From Povalibacter uvarum (GTDB lineage Bacteria; Pseudomonadota; Gammaproteobacteria; Steroidobacterales; Steroidobacteraceae), in assembly GCF_014202975.1 (NCBI RefSeq), contig NZ_JACHHZ010000008.1:62001-126000 (forward strand): 64,000 nt of DNA, read 5' to 3'. A program made the position numbers and the translations under genes. Positions 17,941 to 26,088 of this stretch are shown piece by piece (the stretch's first letter is position 1; every line of letters begins with the position of its first letter). The notes beneath the pieces were generated by a model. That model saw only the letters and a program-made list of their open reading frames with translations, was not told where the DNA came from and ran no database searches.

Positions 17941-18065
17941 CGCGAGATCCAGCCGCCCGCGCTCCAGGGCCACGCCGATTTGTCGCATTCGGCGCTGCAG
18001 TTCGTTCCATCAACCAGAGACAGCCGGTCAGCCGACCGCACCTGTGCCTGGCGACGGCCCGCGGG

Positions 18066-20300
18066 ATGGCGTGCGTTGCAGCGCAAACTTCATCGTCGCC
18101 ATGGAGACCCGAGTTGTTCATTCTTGCCGCAGCGTTGCTCGTGTTCCTCGCCTTGTGCGCCGAGGCGAACGCACAGACTGCGCCCCTGGAGAAATCCTTC
18201 ACCGCGGGCAGGACGTCCCAGGCACCCACCATTGACGGCCGTATCGACGAGATCGAGTGGAAGGACGCGGCCACTGTCGACGGCTTCCATACGCTGTTGC
18301 CCGTCGAGTTTGCAGTTCCGGCCGAGCGGACAGTCGTCAAGGTCATGTACGACTCGGATGCGCTTTACGTCGGCGCATTCCTCTACAACCGCGATCCTCG
18401 CCAGATCAGCGCCCGGGTGATGAAGCAAGGCGATGCGCTGCTCGCCGACGACCGCTTCTCGGTGGTCATCGACACGTTCCATGACCGGCGCAACGGCTAT
18501 CTTTTCATGGTGAACGCCAATGGCGTGCGTCGCCAGGGTCTGTTCCAGAACACCACCAACCTGAACTTCGACTGGAAGGGAATCTGGCAGACACGCTCGA
18601 GCAGGACTGAAGACGGCTGGGTCACGGAGATGCGCATTCCGTTCAAGACGCTCGCCTTCGATCCCACCACCGACGAGTGGGGAATCAACTTCGAGCGCGA
18701 AGTGCCGGGGCGCAATGAAAGTTATGGCTGGTCGTCGCACAACGCGCAGGTCAACCCAGGAACGGCCGGCAACGTGCGCGGCCTCCAGGGATTGAGTCAG
18801 GGCCTGGGGCTCGATGTCGTACCCTCTCTGAGCGCAAGGCGAACTCAGCGCAGCGACGAGGACAACGACGAGTGGCGCCTCGAGCCCTCGCTGGATGTGT
18901 TTTACAGGCCGACCCCGACGCTCACGGCAGCGCTCACATTCAACACCGATTTCTCCGCGACCGACGTCGACGATCGCGAAGTCAATCTCACGCGCTTCAG
19001 CCTCTTCTTTCCGGAGCGCCGCAGCTTCTTCCTCGAGGGTGCCGACTTCTTCGAGTTCGGACGGCTCGATGCGACCAATGAAGAAGACTCCGCGATCCCC
19101 TCCTCTTCGCGCCAGAACGGCCGCCCGTACTTCTCGCGACAGATCGGGCTCGCCGCCGACGGCACACCGGTCGACATCCTGGCGGGAGCCAAGCTGACAG
19201 GTCGCGCCGGACGCTGGAACATCGGCGTGCTCGACGTTCAACAGGAAGCGTTCGCTGAAGTCGACTCACGGAACCTCGCTGTCGCGCGCGTTTCTGCAAA
19301 CATCCTCGAAGAATCCAGTCTCGGCATGATCGCAACGAATGGCGATCCTCGTTCGAACGAAGACAACTCGGTTGCCGGCGTCGACTTCCGGTATCGCAAC
19401 TCACACCTGCCGGGCAACAACGTCTTCGAAGCGGAAGCCTGGTACCAGATGAGCACGGGGACCCGCGCGACGGAAGACGAAGCGTTCGGTGTTCGCCTGC
19501 GGTTGCCCAACACTGTAGGCTGGCGGGCCGGCCTCAGTGTCAAGGAGATCGGAGAGAACTTCTATCCCGCACTTGGTTTCGTCAACCGCCGCGGCATCCG
19601 CGACCAGGTCGCCGAAGCCGGCTACGAGTACCGGACCTCCGGCAAATTCCTGCAGTCGATCTACGCCGGCGTGGATGCGCAGCAAGTCGATCGCCTGAGC
19701 GGCGACATGGAAAGCAGGCTCGTGGTGCTGCGGCCCCTCGAGATCGAGACCCGCAATGCCGACATCCTCGGCCTGCGCACGTACATGAATACCGAAGTGC
19801 TCGCGGAACCCTTCGAGATTGCGCCGGGCGTTTCGATAGCGCCCGGCCGCTACGATTTCGACGAGTACGAGATGTACCTTGAAACCGGCGCGCATCGCGC
19901 GCTGGCTCTCGCGCTCACCGCAGCGACCGGCGACTTCTACGACGGCGAGCAGCAACGCGCCGAGGCAGAGATCACCTGGCGGCCAACGCCGCACTTCGCG
20001 GCCATCGTCGCGCACGAGATCAACGATATCGACTTGCCTTCCGGCGCATTCATCGCGCGACTCAGCCGAGTGCGCTTCGACATCGTGTTTTCCTCGACGC
20101 TTGCGTGGACCAGCTTCGTCCAGTACGACAACGTGTCGGAGCTCATCGGCATCAACAGTCGCCTGCACTGGGTTCCCGAAGCCGGTCGCGAGATGTATCT
20201 CGTCTTCAACCAGGGACTGCAGGACTTCGACCGCGACGACCGGTTCCGCTCCGTCCAGTCGGATGTTGTCGGAAAGGTCGGCTATACGTTCAGATTCTGA
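18066..20300 (+). CDS. CBM9-like/DUF5916 outer-membrane protein
   Basis: A 744-residue exported protein. A hydrophobic signal (ELFILAAALLVFLALCAEANA) is followed by a CBM9-like carbohydrate-binding domain (PTIDGRIDEIEWKDA to roughly residue 220). A DUF5916 region carries the hallmark RFSLFFPERRSFFLEGADFFEFG, and the C-terminus GYTFRF ends in Phe, as in beta-barrels inserted by the Bam complex. The function of the family is not established; surface glycan or glycoside binding is inference. ATG 18066 gives an Arg-containing n-region. TTG 18114 has a better ribosome site (GGAG 7 bases upstream) but lacks a basic n-region. It is 125 bases after the rhamnosidase and probably co-regulated. Confidence 0.8.
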   Translation: MACVAAQTSSSPWRPELFILAAALLVFLALCAEANAQTAPLEKSFTAGRTSQAPTIDGRIDEIEWKDAATVDGFHTLLPVEFAVPAERTVVKVMYDSDALYVGAFLYNRDPRQISARVMKQGDALLADDRFSVVIDTFHDRRNGYLFMVNANGVRRQGLFQNTTNLNFDWKGIWQTRSSRTEDGWVTEMRIPFKTLAFDPTTDEWGINFEREVPGRNESYGWSSHNAQVNPGTAGNVRGLQGLSQGLGLDVVPSLSARRTQRSDEDNDEWRLEPSLDVFYRPTPTLTAALTFNTDFSATDVDDREVNLTRFSLFFPERRSFFLEGADFFEFGRLDATNEEDSAIPSSSRQNGRPYFSRQIGLAADGTPVDILAGAKLTGRAGRWNIGVLDVQQEAFAEVDSRNLAVARVSANILEESSLGMIATNGDPRSNEDNSVAGVDFRYRNSHLPGNNVFEAEAWYQMSTGTRATEDEAFGVRLRLPNTVGWRAGLSVKEIGENFYPALGFVNRRGIRDQVAEAGYEYRTSGKFLQSIYAGVDAQQVDRLSGDMESRLVVLRPLEIETRNADILGLRTYMNTEVLAEPFEIAPGVSIAPGRYDFDEYEMYLETGAHRALALALTAATGDFYDGEQQRAEAEITWRPTPHFAAIVAHEINDIDLPSGAFIARLSRVRFDIVFSSTLAWTSFVQYDNVSELIGINSRLHWVPEAGREMYLVFNQGLQDFDRDDRFRSVQSDVVGKVGYTFRF

Positions 20301-20365
20301 TTGTTTGTCGCGGTGGCAGGCGGCGCCCCGTTGTACCTCTCGAGGATCGCAACCAAGGAGCCGCC

Positions 20366-20582
20366 ATGCGCCATGCCGTGCGCACACTGATCGTGTCCGC
20401 GTTCGTGTTTCCCGTTGCGCTTTGACCGAGAAAGGCGAACCGGTGAAGCAAGTCGGCCATCACGACCGGGTAGGCGCCCTTACTACGTCGTGGAACTCTG
20501 CGCATCCCAGCCGGGCTGCAGCCAGCAGGCGCTGACGGCCAGCGGCGGCAACGGCTTCTTCTACTGCTTCGCTGCGGATTGA
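20366..20582 (+). pseudogene. Frameshifted small secreted Cys-containing peptide gene
   Basis: ATG 20366 follows a textbook AAGGAG and encodes the signal-like MRHAVRTLIVSAFVFPVAL, then hits TGA at 20423-20425. The coding sense resumes in other frames. Frame 20422-20484 reads LTEKGEPVKQVGHHDR, and frame 20490-20582 reads RPYYVVELCASQPGC followed by SQQALTASGGNGFFYCFAAD and TGA 20580. Two single-base deletions, or one insertion, would restore one secreted peptide of about 72 residues with three cysteines. It is either a decayed gene or carries assembly errors. The mature peptide is not recognised. The 202 bases from 20583 to 20784 hold nothing identifiable beyond the ribosome site of the PepSY gene. 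Confidence 0.6.
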
Positions 20583-20784
20583 ACTCGAAGCGCGCCTGGC
20601 CAGCGCGCAGCAAGATGAAAGCGCGAAGCGTTCTCATCTGTACGTGATTTCGCTGCGTTCGCTGGTGATGTGGGCTCACCGAACTGGCCTTCGTTTGCAC
20701 CCAAGGACGCGACGGCGCCCGCTACAGTCGGTCCGACCAAGTCGCTGCACGCGCGTGGTCACCTTACTCACAGAGGAACCGACC

Positions 20785-21060
20785 ATGAAGAGATTGCTTG
20801 TACTCACCGCGCTGGGCTCGCTCCTGTCGGCAACGACGGCATTGGCCACAGGCCTTGCGACCTGCGATTCAGGCCCTCAGGAAACCTGGCAACCGCAGGC
20901 TACTCTGGAGAAGCAACTGACGGACAAGGGCTGGCAAGTCCGGAGAATCAAGATCGATGGCGGCTGCTATGAGGTCTACGCAATCGATGAGAAAGGCCAG
21001 AAGGTAGAGGCGTACTTCCATCCGAAGACGCTCGCCCCGGTGCCAACCAAGAAATCCTGA
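20785..21060 (+). CDS. Periplasmic PepSY-domain protein
   Basis: A 91-residue exported protein. A signal peptide (MKRLLVLTALGSLLSATTALA) is followed by one PepSY-type domain (LEKQLTDKGWQVRRIKIDGGCYEVYAIDEKGQKVEAYFHP). Two cysteines, one in LATCDSG and one in GGCYEVY, could form a disulfide. PepSY modules are found beside membrane cytochromes and sensor systems, where they are thought to bind ligands or modulate partners. ATG 20785 has GAGGAAC about 8 bases upstream. It is 11 bases before the cytochrome b561 gene, so the two are likely one unit. Confidence 0.82.
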   Translation: MKRLLVLTALGSLLSATTALATGLATCDSGPQETWQPQATLEKQLTDKGWQVRRIKIDGGCYEVYAIDEKGQKVEAYFHPKTLAPVPTKKS

Positions 21061-21071
21061 GAAGCAGCTTC

Positions 21072-21596
21072 GTGACGCGCTGGGTGCGAGTCTGGGACCC
21101 GCTGGTTCGCATCGGCCACTGGCTGCTCGTGGCTGGGGTTGTCGCTGCGTGGGTCACTCGGCACTCCACGAGCAGTTGGCACGAACGCCTCGGCTATCTC
21201 GTACTCGGGATCGTGGCGCTGCGCATAGTGTGGGGCTGGACTGGCTCCACCTATGCGCGATTCGCGTCGTTCGTCTCCTCTCCTTCCGGCACGTTCAATT
21301 ACGCACGCCAGCTCATCGCTCGAAGCGAGCCTCGTCACGTGGGGCACAACCCGCTTGGGGGCTGGATGATCGTCGCACTGCTCCTGACGATCACCGCAGT
21401 GTGCGTTACGGGATGGCTCTACACCACCGATCGTTTCTGGGGAGTCGAGTGGGTCGAGACGACACACTCGATGCTGACGGATCTGCTCATGATTCTCGTC
21501 GGCCTGCACCTCTGCGGGGTTCTCTATTCGACTTACCGTCATCGCGAGAACCTCATCGCGTCGATGCTGCATGGTCGCAAACGCGAGATCGATTGA
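21072..21596 (+). CDS. Cytochrome b561-type membrane protein
   Basis: A 174-residue integral membrane protein with four predicted helices and the prokaryotic cytochrome b561 pattern. Heme-ligand His candidates are in RIGHWLL, HSTSSWHERLGY and the late helix LVGLHLCGVLYSTYRHRE, with the family motif VWGWTGSTYARF. It would transfer electrons across the inner membrane, often to a periplasmic or soluble c-type partner. It starts with GTG 21072, 11 bases after the PepSY gene, and its end abuts the porin start. The electron acceptor is not encoded nearby. Confidence 0.85.
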   Translation: MTRWVRVWDPLVRIGHWLLVAGVVAAWVTRHSTSSWHERLGYLVLGIVALRIVWGWTGSTYARFASFVSSPSGTFNYARQLIARSEPRHVGHNPLGGWMIVALLLTITAVCVTGWLYTTDRFWGVEWVETTHSMLTDLLMILVGLHLCGVLYSTYRHRENLIASMLHGRKREID

Positions 21597-21597
21597 G

Positions 21598-22791
21598 ATG
21601 CGGCCCCCTGTGCGCCGCGCCGGCCCAGCGCTTGCGATGATCGGAGTCGCATCGGGTATCTGCGCCGATGAAGTCGCGGAGCCCGCAGTTGCGCTGTCTG
21701 CTGTCTACACAGCGGACCTGCTTCGCAACACGAGTGGTGGGTTGAAAACGGGCAACGCGTATCTCGACAACCTCGACATGACACTCTCGATCGATGGGGA
21801 GCGTGCGTTCGGCTTACCGGGCCTTACCTTGTTTGCGTACGGCCTCTACACAAATGATGCCCGATTCTCCGAGGTCTACCCCGGGGACGTGATGACAGCT
21901 TCCAACATCGATGCACCCGAGGCGCTGCGCTTGTACGAGGCCTGGGCGCAATGGGGATTTGGACCTCATGATTCCTCCCTTCGCTTCGGCCTCTATGATC
22001 TGAACTCCGAGTTCGACGTCAGTGCAGCGCGCGGAGTATTCATCAACTCCAGCTTTGGCGTTGGCCACGAACTGGCGCAGACGGGGCTCAATGGCCCGTC
22101 GATCTTTCCGATCACTTCGCTCGCCCTGCGTCTCGCGATCCAGCCGACGCCACAGTGGACCGTGCTTGCCGCAGTCCTCGACGGCGTGCCCGGTGATCGC
22201 AACGAGCCAACCAGGACAGGCATTCACCTGGATGCCGACGAGGGCGTTCTGGGAATTGCTGAAGTCGCCTGGAGTGGAACGAAACTCAGAAAGCTTGCGG
22301 CTGGGGCCTGGCGGTACAGCGAACCGTTCGAGCGCATCGACGAGACGGAGTCCGCAGGAACCGCCTTCAGCTACGGAGCATATGCGCTGACCGAGTTCGA
22401 ACTGTGGACTGACCCACGCAGTGACGCGCGGGAGATTGCGGCATTTTTCCGAGTGGGCATCGCATCAGACGCAGTCAACGAATACGACCGAAGCACACAG
22501 GCCGGCATCATCTTCCATCAACCCTTCAGCAACGCCGAAGAAGAGACGTTCGGCGTGGCGATCAGCACTGCACGGGTCGGCCGCTCCTATCGGCACAGTC
22601 AGGAGGAAACCGGTGTGCAGCTCAGTGAGCGCGAAACGGCGATCGAGCTGACTTATCGACGCCGCATCACCGACTGGCTCCTCGTTCAGCCCGACATTCA
22701 ATACATCCTCAATCCCAGCGCCGACCGGACCCTGAAGCATGCGCTTGTGCTGGGCCTGCGCTTCGAGTTCCTCACCGAACGATCCTGGTAG
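21598..22791 (+). CDS. OprB-type carbohydrate-selective porin
   Basis: A 397-residue outer-membrane porin of the OprB family. A short signal (MRPPVRRAGPALAMIGVASGICA) is followed by barrel sequence with the family blocks GNAYLDNLDMTLSIDGE, FINSSFGVGHELAQTG, DGVPGD and a C-terminal LGLRFEFLTERSW. It would allow diffusion of sugars into the periplasm; here a link to rhamnose released by the GH106 enzyme is possible but unproven. ATG 21598 overlaps the cytochrome stop region (TGAGATG). An in-frame ATG at 21571 lies inside the cytochrome gene and would disrupt the signal peptide, so it is not preferred. Confidence 0.85.
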   Translation: MRPPVRRAGPALAMIGVASGICADEVAEPAVALSAVYTADLLRNTSGGLKTGNAYLDNLDMTLSIDGERAFGLPGLTLFAYGLYTNDARFSEVYPGDVMTASNIDAPEALRLYEAWAQWGFGPHDSSLRFGLYDLNSEFDVSAARGVFINSSFGVGHELAQTGLNGPSIFPITSLALRLAIQPTPQWTVLAAVLDGVPGDRNEPTRTGIHLDADEGVLGIAEVAWSGTKLRKLAAGAWRYSEPFERIDETESAGTAFSYGAYALTEFELWTDPRSDAREIAAFFRVGIASDAVNEYDRSTQAGIIFHQPFSNAEEETFGVAISTARVGRSYRHSQEETGVQLSERETAIELTYRRRITDWLLVQPDIQYILNPSADRTLKHALVLGLRFEFLTERSW

Positions 22792-22854
22792 ATCGCGCAA
22801 CGCTCAGTTCAGCCGATCGTGCGCAATCACATCTGTAAACGATGCGAACCAATA

Positions 22855-22872
22855 GTTAGGTATTGACCTTAG
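22855..22872. promoter_or_regulatory. Candidate ArsR-type operator and -35 box
   Basis: GTTAGGTATTGACCTTAG contains the inverted repeat AGGT-ATTG-ACCT, partly extended on both sides. It overlaps a TTGACC hexamer (22863-22868) that has a weak CAAGAT 17 bases later (22886-22891). Placed 66 bases before the ArsR start, it could be the regulator's own operator. Confidence 0.35.
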
Positions 22873-22937
22873 TTTTATCCGATGCCAAGATCTTTCCATC
22901 GCAGATCGGGCAACCCAACCAATGCACGGGTGTCGAA

Positions 22938-23279
22938 ATGGCTCAAGCCGCAGTTGCTGACGATGTTTTCTACGCCTTGTCCAATGCGACGCGGCGGAAG
23001 GTTCTGGAGCACCTGTCGCGAAGACCAGCGACCGTCACCGAGCTCGCGGCGCCGTTCGACATGAAGCTCCCCTCGTTCGTGCAGCACCTGTCGGTGCTGG
23101 AGCGCAGCCGGCTCGTGAGATCGAAGAAGCTGGGGCGTGTGCGCACGTATGAGCTCGCCCCCGAACGATTCAAGGTCGCTGAAGACTGGCTGACCACACG
23201 GCGGCAACTGTGGGAATCCCGGTTGGATCAGTTCGACCAGTACGTCAAGCAACTCAAGGACAAGGAATCAGCATCATGA
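22938..23279 (+). CDS. ArsR-family transcriptional repressor
   Basis: A 113-residue winged-helix repressor. The sequence MAQAAVADDVFYALSNATRRKVLEHL is the usual ArsR/SdpR start, followed by the recognition region VTELAAPFDMKLPSFVQHLSVLERSRLVRSKKLGRVRTYEL. No clustered cysteines are present, so it is unlikely to be a metal sensor; it belongs with ArsR proteins paired to START/AHSA1 proteins. ATG 22938 is chosen by family alignment; further upstream sequence is not conserved. Its TGA overlaps the ATG of the SRPBCC gene (ATGA), so the pair is translationally coupled and probably autoregulated. Confidence 0.87.
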   Translation: MAQAAVADDVFYALSNATRRKVLEHLSRRPATVTELAAPFDMKLPSFVQHLSVLERSRLVRSKKLGRVRTYELAPERFKVAEDWLTTRRQLWESRLDQFDQYVKQLKDKESAS

Positions 23280-23764
23280 GAAAGCAATTCGCGGTCGATC
23301 CGAAACTGGATTTCACCATCGAACGATTCATCGACGCTCCCGTGCGACTCGTCTGGGAAGCACTGACGAAGCCCGAACATCTCAAGGAATGGTACATGCC
23401 CAAAGCCTGGGGTCGCGTGGCACGAGCGGAGATGGACGTGAAACCGGGCGGCATCTTCAGCATCGACATCGCAAATGCCGAGGGCCAGGAGTTTCCGAAC
23501 CTTGGCTGCTTCCTGGACGTGGTTCCAGGAGAGCGACTCGTCTGGACCTCCATGTTGTTTCCCGGCTATCGCCCGGCTGTGTTCGACGACATTCCGATCA
23601 CGGCCATCGTCACGATGAAGAACGAGGGCAAGGGAACGCGCTACGTCTTCACGGCACTGCATCGGAGCGAAGCGGACCTCGAGACGAACAGAACGTCAGG
23701 CTGGCAGGAAGGGACCGGGATCGCCGTCGATCAGCTGGTGGCGCACGTGACGTCGATGAAGTAG
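23276..23764 (+). CDS. SRPBCC (AHSA1/START-like) domain protein
   Basis: A 162-residue member of the SRPBCC superfamily of hydrophobic-ligand-binding or stress-related domains. Family blocks are IERFIDAPVRLVWEALTKPEHLKEWYMP near the N-terminus, VKPGGIFSIDI in the middle and the C-terminal helix GWQEGTGIAVDQLVAHVTSM. AAGGA lies 9 bases before ATG 23276. It is in an ArsR-AHSA1 pair, an arrangement common across bacteria in which the ArsR protein controls the partner. The ligand is unknown. Confidence 0.85.
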   Translation: MRKQFAVDPKLDFTIERFIDAPVRLVWEALTKPEHLKEWYMPKAWGRVARAEMDVKPGGIFSIDIANAEGQEFPNLGCFLDVVPGERLVWTSMLFPGYRPAVFDDIPITAIVTMKNEGKGTRYVFTALHRSEADLETNRTSGWQEGTGIAVDQLVAHVTSMK

Positions 23765-23785
23765 TTCGACGTGACGCCGCCGGAT

Positions 23786-23884
23786 GGATTCCCGCGTACG
23801 CGGGAATGACAACTACCCCGTCACTCCCGCGCATGCGGGAATGACAACCACTCTGTCACTCCCGCGCATGCGGGAGTCCATGCC
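23786..23884. repeat. Three-unit array of TTCCCGCG/CGCGGGAA hairpins
   Basis: Hairpin units at 23786-23810, 23820-23845 and 23856-23884. Each is ATTCCCGCG or ACTCCCGCG, 2-4 bases, then CGCGGGAAT or GCGGGAGT. The last two units and their spacers repeat with a period of about 36 bases and few mismatches. They lie between the convergent SRPBCC and S9 peptidase genes, so they may act as a bidirectional terminator. This is the same family as the elements at 2633-2700 and 31522-31590. Confidence 0.8.
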
Positions 23885-23893
23885 CTGTCGCTT

Positions 23894-25993
23894 CTAGGGC
23901 TTCAGTCGTTCCCCGAAGAATGCGCTCATCTCCTTCCACAGCCGAAACCATGCCTCGTTCCGGATGAACCCATGAGGCTCACCCGGCACGAGTGTCGTCT
24001 CGACAGCCACCCCGTTGGCTCTGAGCTTCTGCGCCAGATCGACCGTCTCCAGAACATCGACATTCATATCGGCATCGCCGCTGAAGAGCAGCACCGGCGA
24101 CTTCCATTGGTCTACACGCGAAAGCGGCGAAGCTTCGAACGCGCGCTTCCGATCGTCATCCGACACACCGAAGAAGCGACTCGGATTCAGGTGCCCCTGC
24201 TTCGCAGAAGGCCAGCCCCAGTCGTACACACCGTGCACTGAAACGCCGGCCGCGAAGAGATCGGAGTTTCGCGCGAGCGCCTGCGCTGTGAGCAAGCCGC
24301 CGTATGAACCGCCCCAGATACCGATCTTTGCGCGATCGACGTCATCGCGCTCTGCCAACCAGCGGGCGGCAGCCAGAACATCGCGATACTCCGATGCGCC
24401 TCGCCATCCGCGATCGGCTGCTTCCCGGAACGCCCGGCCGTAGCCTACGCCCGACCGGAAGTTGACGCTGAGTACGACGTAGCCGAGCCGCGCGAGTTCG
24501 CGATTGAAAGCATAGTTGCGCGCGTAGTACTCGCTGAAGTGATAGGCCGGGAACATCTGGCGCTGCGGGCCACCATGCACATAGATCACGGCGGGATGCG
24601 GGCCTTTGCCAGTGGGCATGAAGAGCTGAGCTGCAACTTCGACACCATCCTCTGCGCGCAGCAAGACGATGGCTGGAGGAGCACGATCGGTAGTGCCGGC
24701 GTATCCGTGATCGGCCGGCTTCTCTGCAAGAGCCACCCGCCGGTTCGATGTTTGCAGCACGCGCATCAATGGCGCTGCATTCGCGTCACCGCCGCTGAAC
24801 GCAACAAAGCCATTCGCTCCGGCAACAGCGTTCGCAAGCACCTTGTCCGCTGTCGCAACGGCGGCAGTCTTCCCATTGCGCAAATCGATGATCGACGCCT
24901 GCCTGAGATGGCGGTCGGTGCAGTTGTGAATGACGAACAGCTCGAACGCGTCGATCTGTTCGCTCTCCGCCACCTCGCAGTTCGGCGGCGTGATTGCGGT
25001 TGGCGAACCGCCCGCCGCTGCGATGGTGTACAGCCGTGCCCAACCGTCGTGCTCTGAGAGAAAGACGAGACGATCGTTGCCCATCCAGCGCAGCGCGCTG
25101 TCCGGATCTTCCATGAGCTCCATTGCAGCGACGCCCTGCGATTGCCACAGCGTGCGGGTCTCGGCGGTGCGAACATCTACGACATGAACCGACAGCGGTT
25201 CACTCTCGGTGCGGTCGTAGACCTTGTCGTGTTCGCGACCAGGTCGCGTCACGTACGCAAGCTGAGTGCCGTCCGGTGACCACACCGGCGATGCAGCACG
25301 GTCTGGTCCGCTCACTACCCAATTGATGCGATCCGCGCCGAAGCGGTAGACGCCGACGAAGGCGTAGCCTCCACGATCGTGGGTGAAGGCGATTGCCGTG
25401 CTGTCAGGTGACAACTGGACGTCCCCGAAAGCGGCGCCTCCTGCGAGCAAGAGCTGATCGTTGGCGGCGTCGGCGGACAGTTCCACGGAACGCAGGTCGC
25501 GACCTTGCCTATATATGAGACGAGTCCGAAGGAACTCGGGGCCGGTGCCCTTGCCGATCTTCCGCGGCGGCGCGTTGGATTGAGTTGCTGCGATCCAGAC
25601 GGTCGTCGCCGGCGGGTCGATCAAGCCGGCGGGATTGTGTGCCTGGCCTTCGATGTAGCCGACACCCGTGAGGAAGGCCACGAAAGCGCCGTCTGCGGAG
25701 AGCGCGACAGCGGTTACCGGCTGCCCGTCGTGATCAGTGCGCTCGTGGATTGTCAGCGGCTGGAAGGCCGGACCTCGGGCGAACATTACTTTCGTTCGAT
25801 CGCCCTGGCGGATGGTCCAGGCGAAGGCGTCGGAGTTGCGGGAGGATGCGGTGGTGAGGGTGATGGGGAAGTCGAGGAGGCGTGCGTACTGACTCGGATC
25901 CTTCGGGGCAGCCGACGCGGGGCCAGCTATTAGAGGTCCGGCTGCGAGAGCAAGGACAGAGGGCAGGCGAAGGAACCAGCGTGTGCCTTTCAT
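23894..25993 (-). CDS. Secreted prolyl oligopeptidase-family (S9) peptidase
   Basis: A 699-residue S9 serine peptidase, DPP4/acylaminoacyl-peptidase-like. A signal peptide (MKGTRWFLRLPSVLALAAGPLIAGPASA) is followed by a WD/PD40-like beta-propeller (about 40-440; repeats such as SPDSTAIAFTHD and SPDGTQLAYV). The C-terminal hydrolase carries GGSYGG (Ser563), GDADMN (Asp642) and GEPHGF (His674). It should release short peptides in the periplasm. ATG 25993 is preferred because the signal peptide starts there; the upstream 21 codons are not signal-like. It converges with the SRPBCC gene across the repeat array. Confidence 0.88.
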   Translation of the reverse strand: MKGTRWFLRLPSVLALAAGPLIAGPASAAPKDPSQYARLLDFPITLTTASSRNSDAFAWTIRQGDRTKVMFARGPAFQPLTIHERTDHDGQPVTAVALSADGAFVAFLTGVGYIEGQAHNPAGLIDPPATTVWIAATQSNAPPRKIGKGTGPEFLRTRLIYRQGRDLRSVELSADAANDQLLLAGGAAFGDVQLSPDSTAIAFTHDRGGYAFVGVYRFGADRINWVVSGPDRAASPVWSPDGTQLAYVTRPGREHDKVYDRTESEPLSVHVVDVRTAETRTLWQSQGVAAMELMEDPDSALRWMGNDRLVFLSEHDGWARLYTIAAAGGSPTAITPPNCEVAESEQIDAFELFVIHNCTDRHLRQASIIDLRNGKTAAVATADKVLANAVAGANGFVAFSGGDANAAPLMRVLQTSNRRVALAEKPADHGYAGTTDRAPPAIVLLRAEDGVEVAAQLFMPTGKGPHPAVIYVHGGPQRQMFPAYHFSEYYARNYAFNRELARLGYVVLSVNFRSGVGYGRAFREAADRGWRGASEYRDVLAAARWLAERDDVDRAKIGIWGGSYGGLLTAQALARNSDLFAAGVSVHGVYDWGWPSAKQGHLNPSRFFGVSDDDRKRAFEASPLSRVDQWKSPVLLFSGDADMNVDVLETVDLAQKLRANGVAVETTLVPGEPHGFIRNEAWFRLWKEMSAFFGERLKP

Positions 25994-26088
25994 TGGGGCG
26001 GACCTGTGTGCAATGACTCGGTGTCGTCGCACGTTCGACCTGCTCCCTAAAATCACCCGGCTCTAGCGTGAGGTGGTGCAAATCGTCG

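Noticed and set aside
16195-17988. A 597-codon frame antisense to the rhamnosidase, and similar antisense frames under the carboxylesterase, der, hisS, TonB receptor and DUF5916 genes
   Set aside because: All are shadows of well-supported genes with family motifs on the opposite strand.
20423-20425. TGA as a selenocysteine or read-through codon in the small secreted gene
   Set aside because: The same frame hits another TGA at 20444, and the plausible downstream protein lies in other frames.
23786-23884. Possible CRISPR array
   Set aside because: Units are palindromic, spacers are short and similar to one another, and there are no cas genes; it belongs to a dispersed intergenic repeat family.
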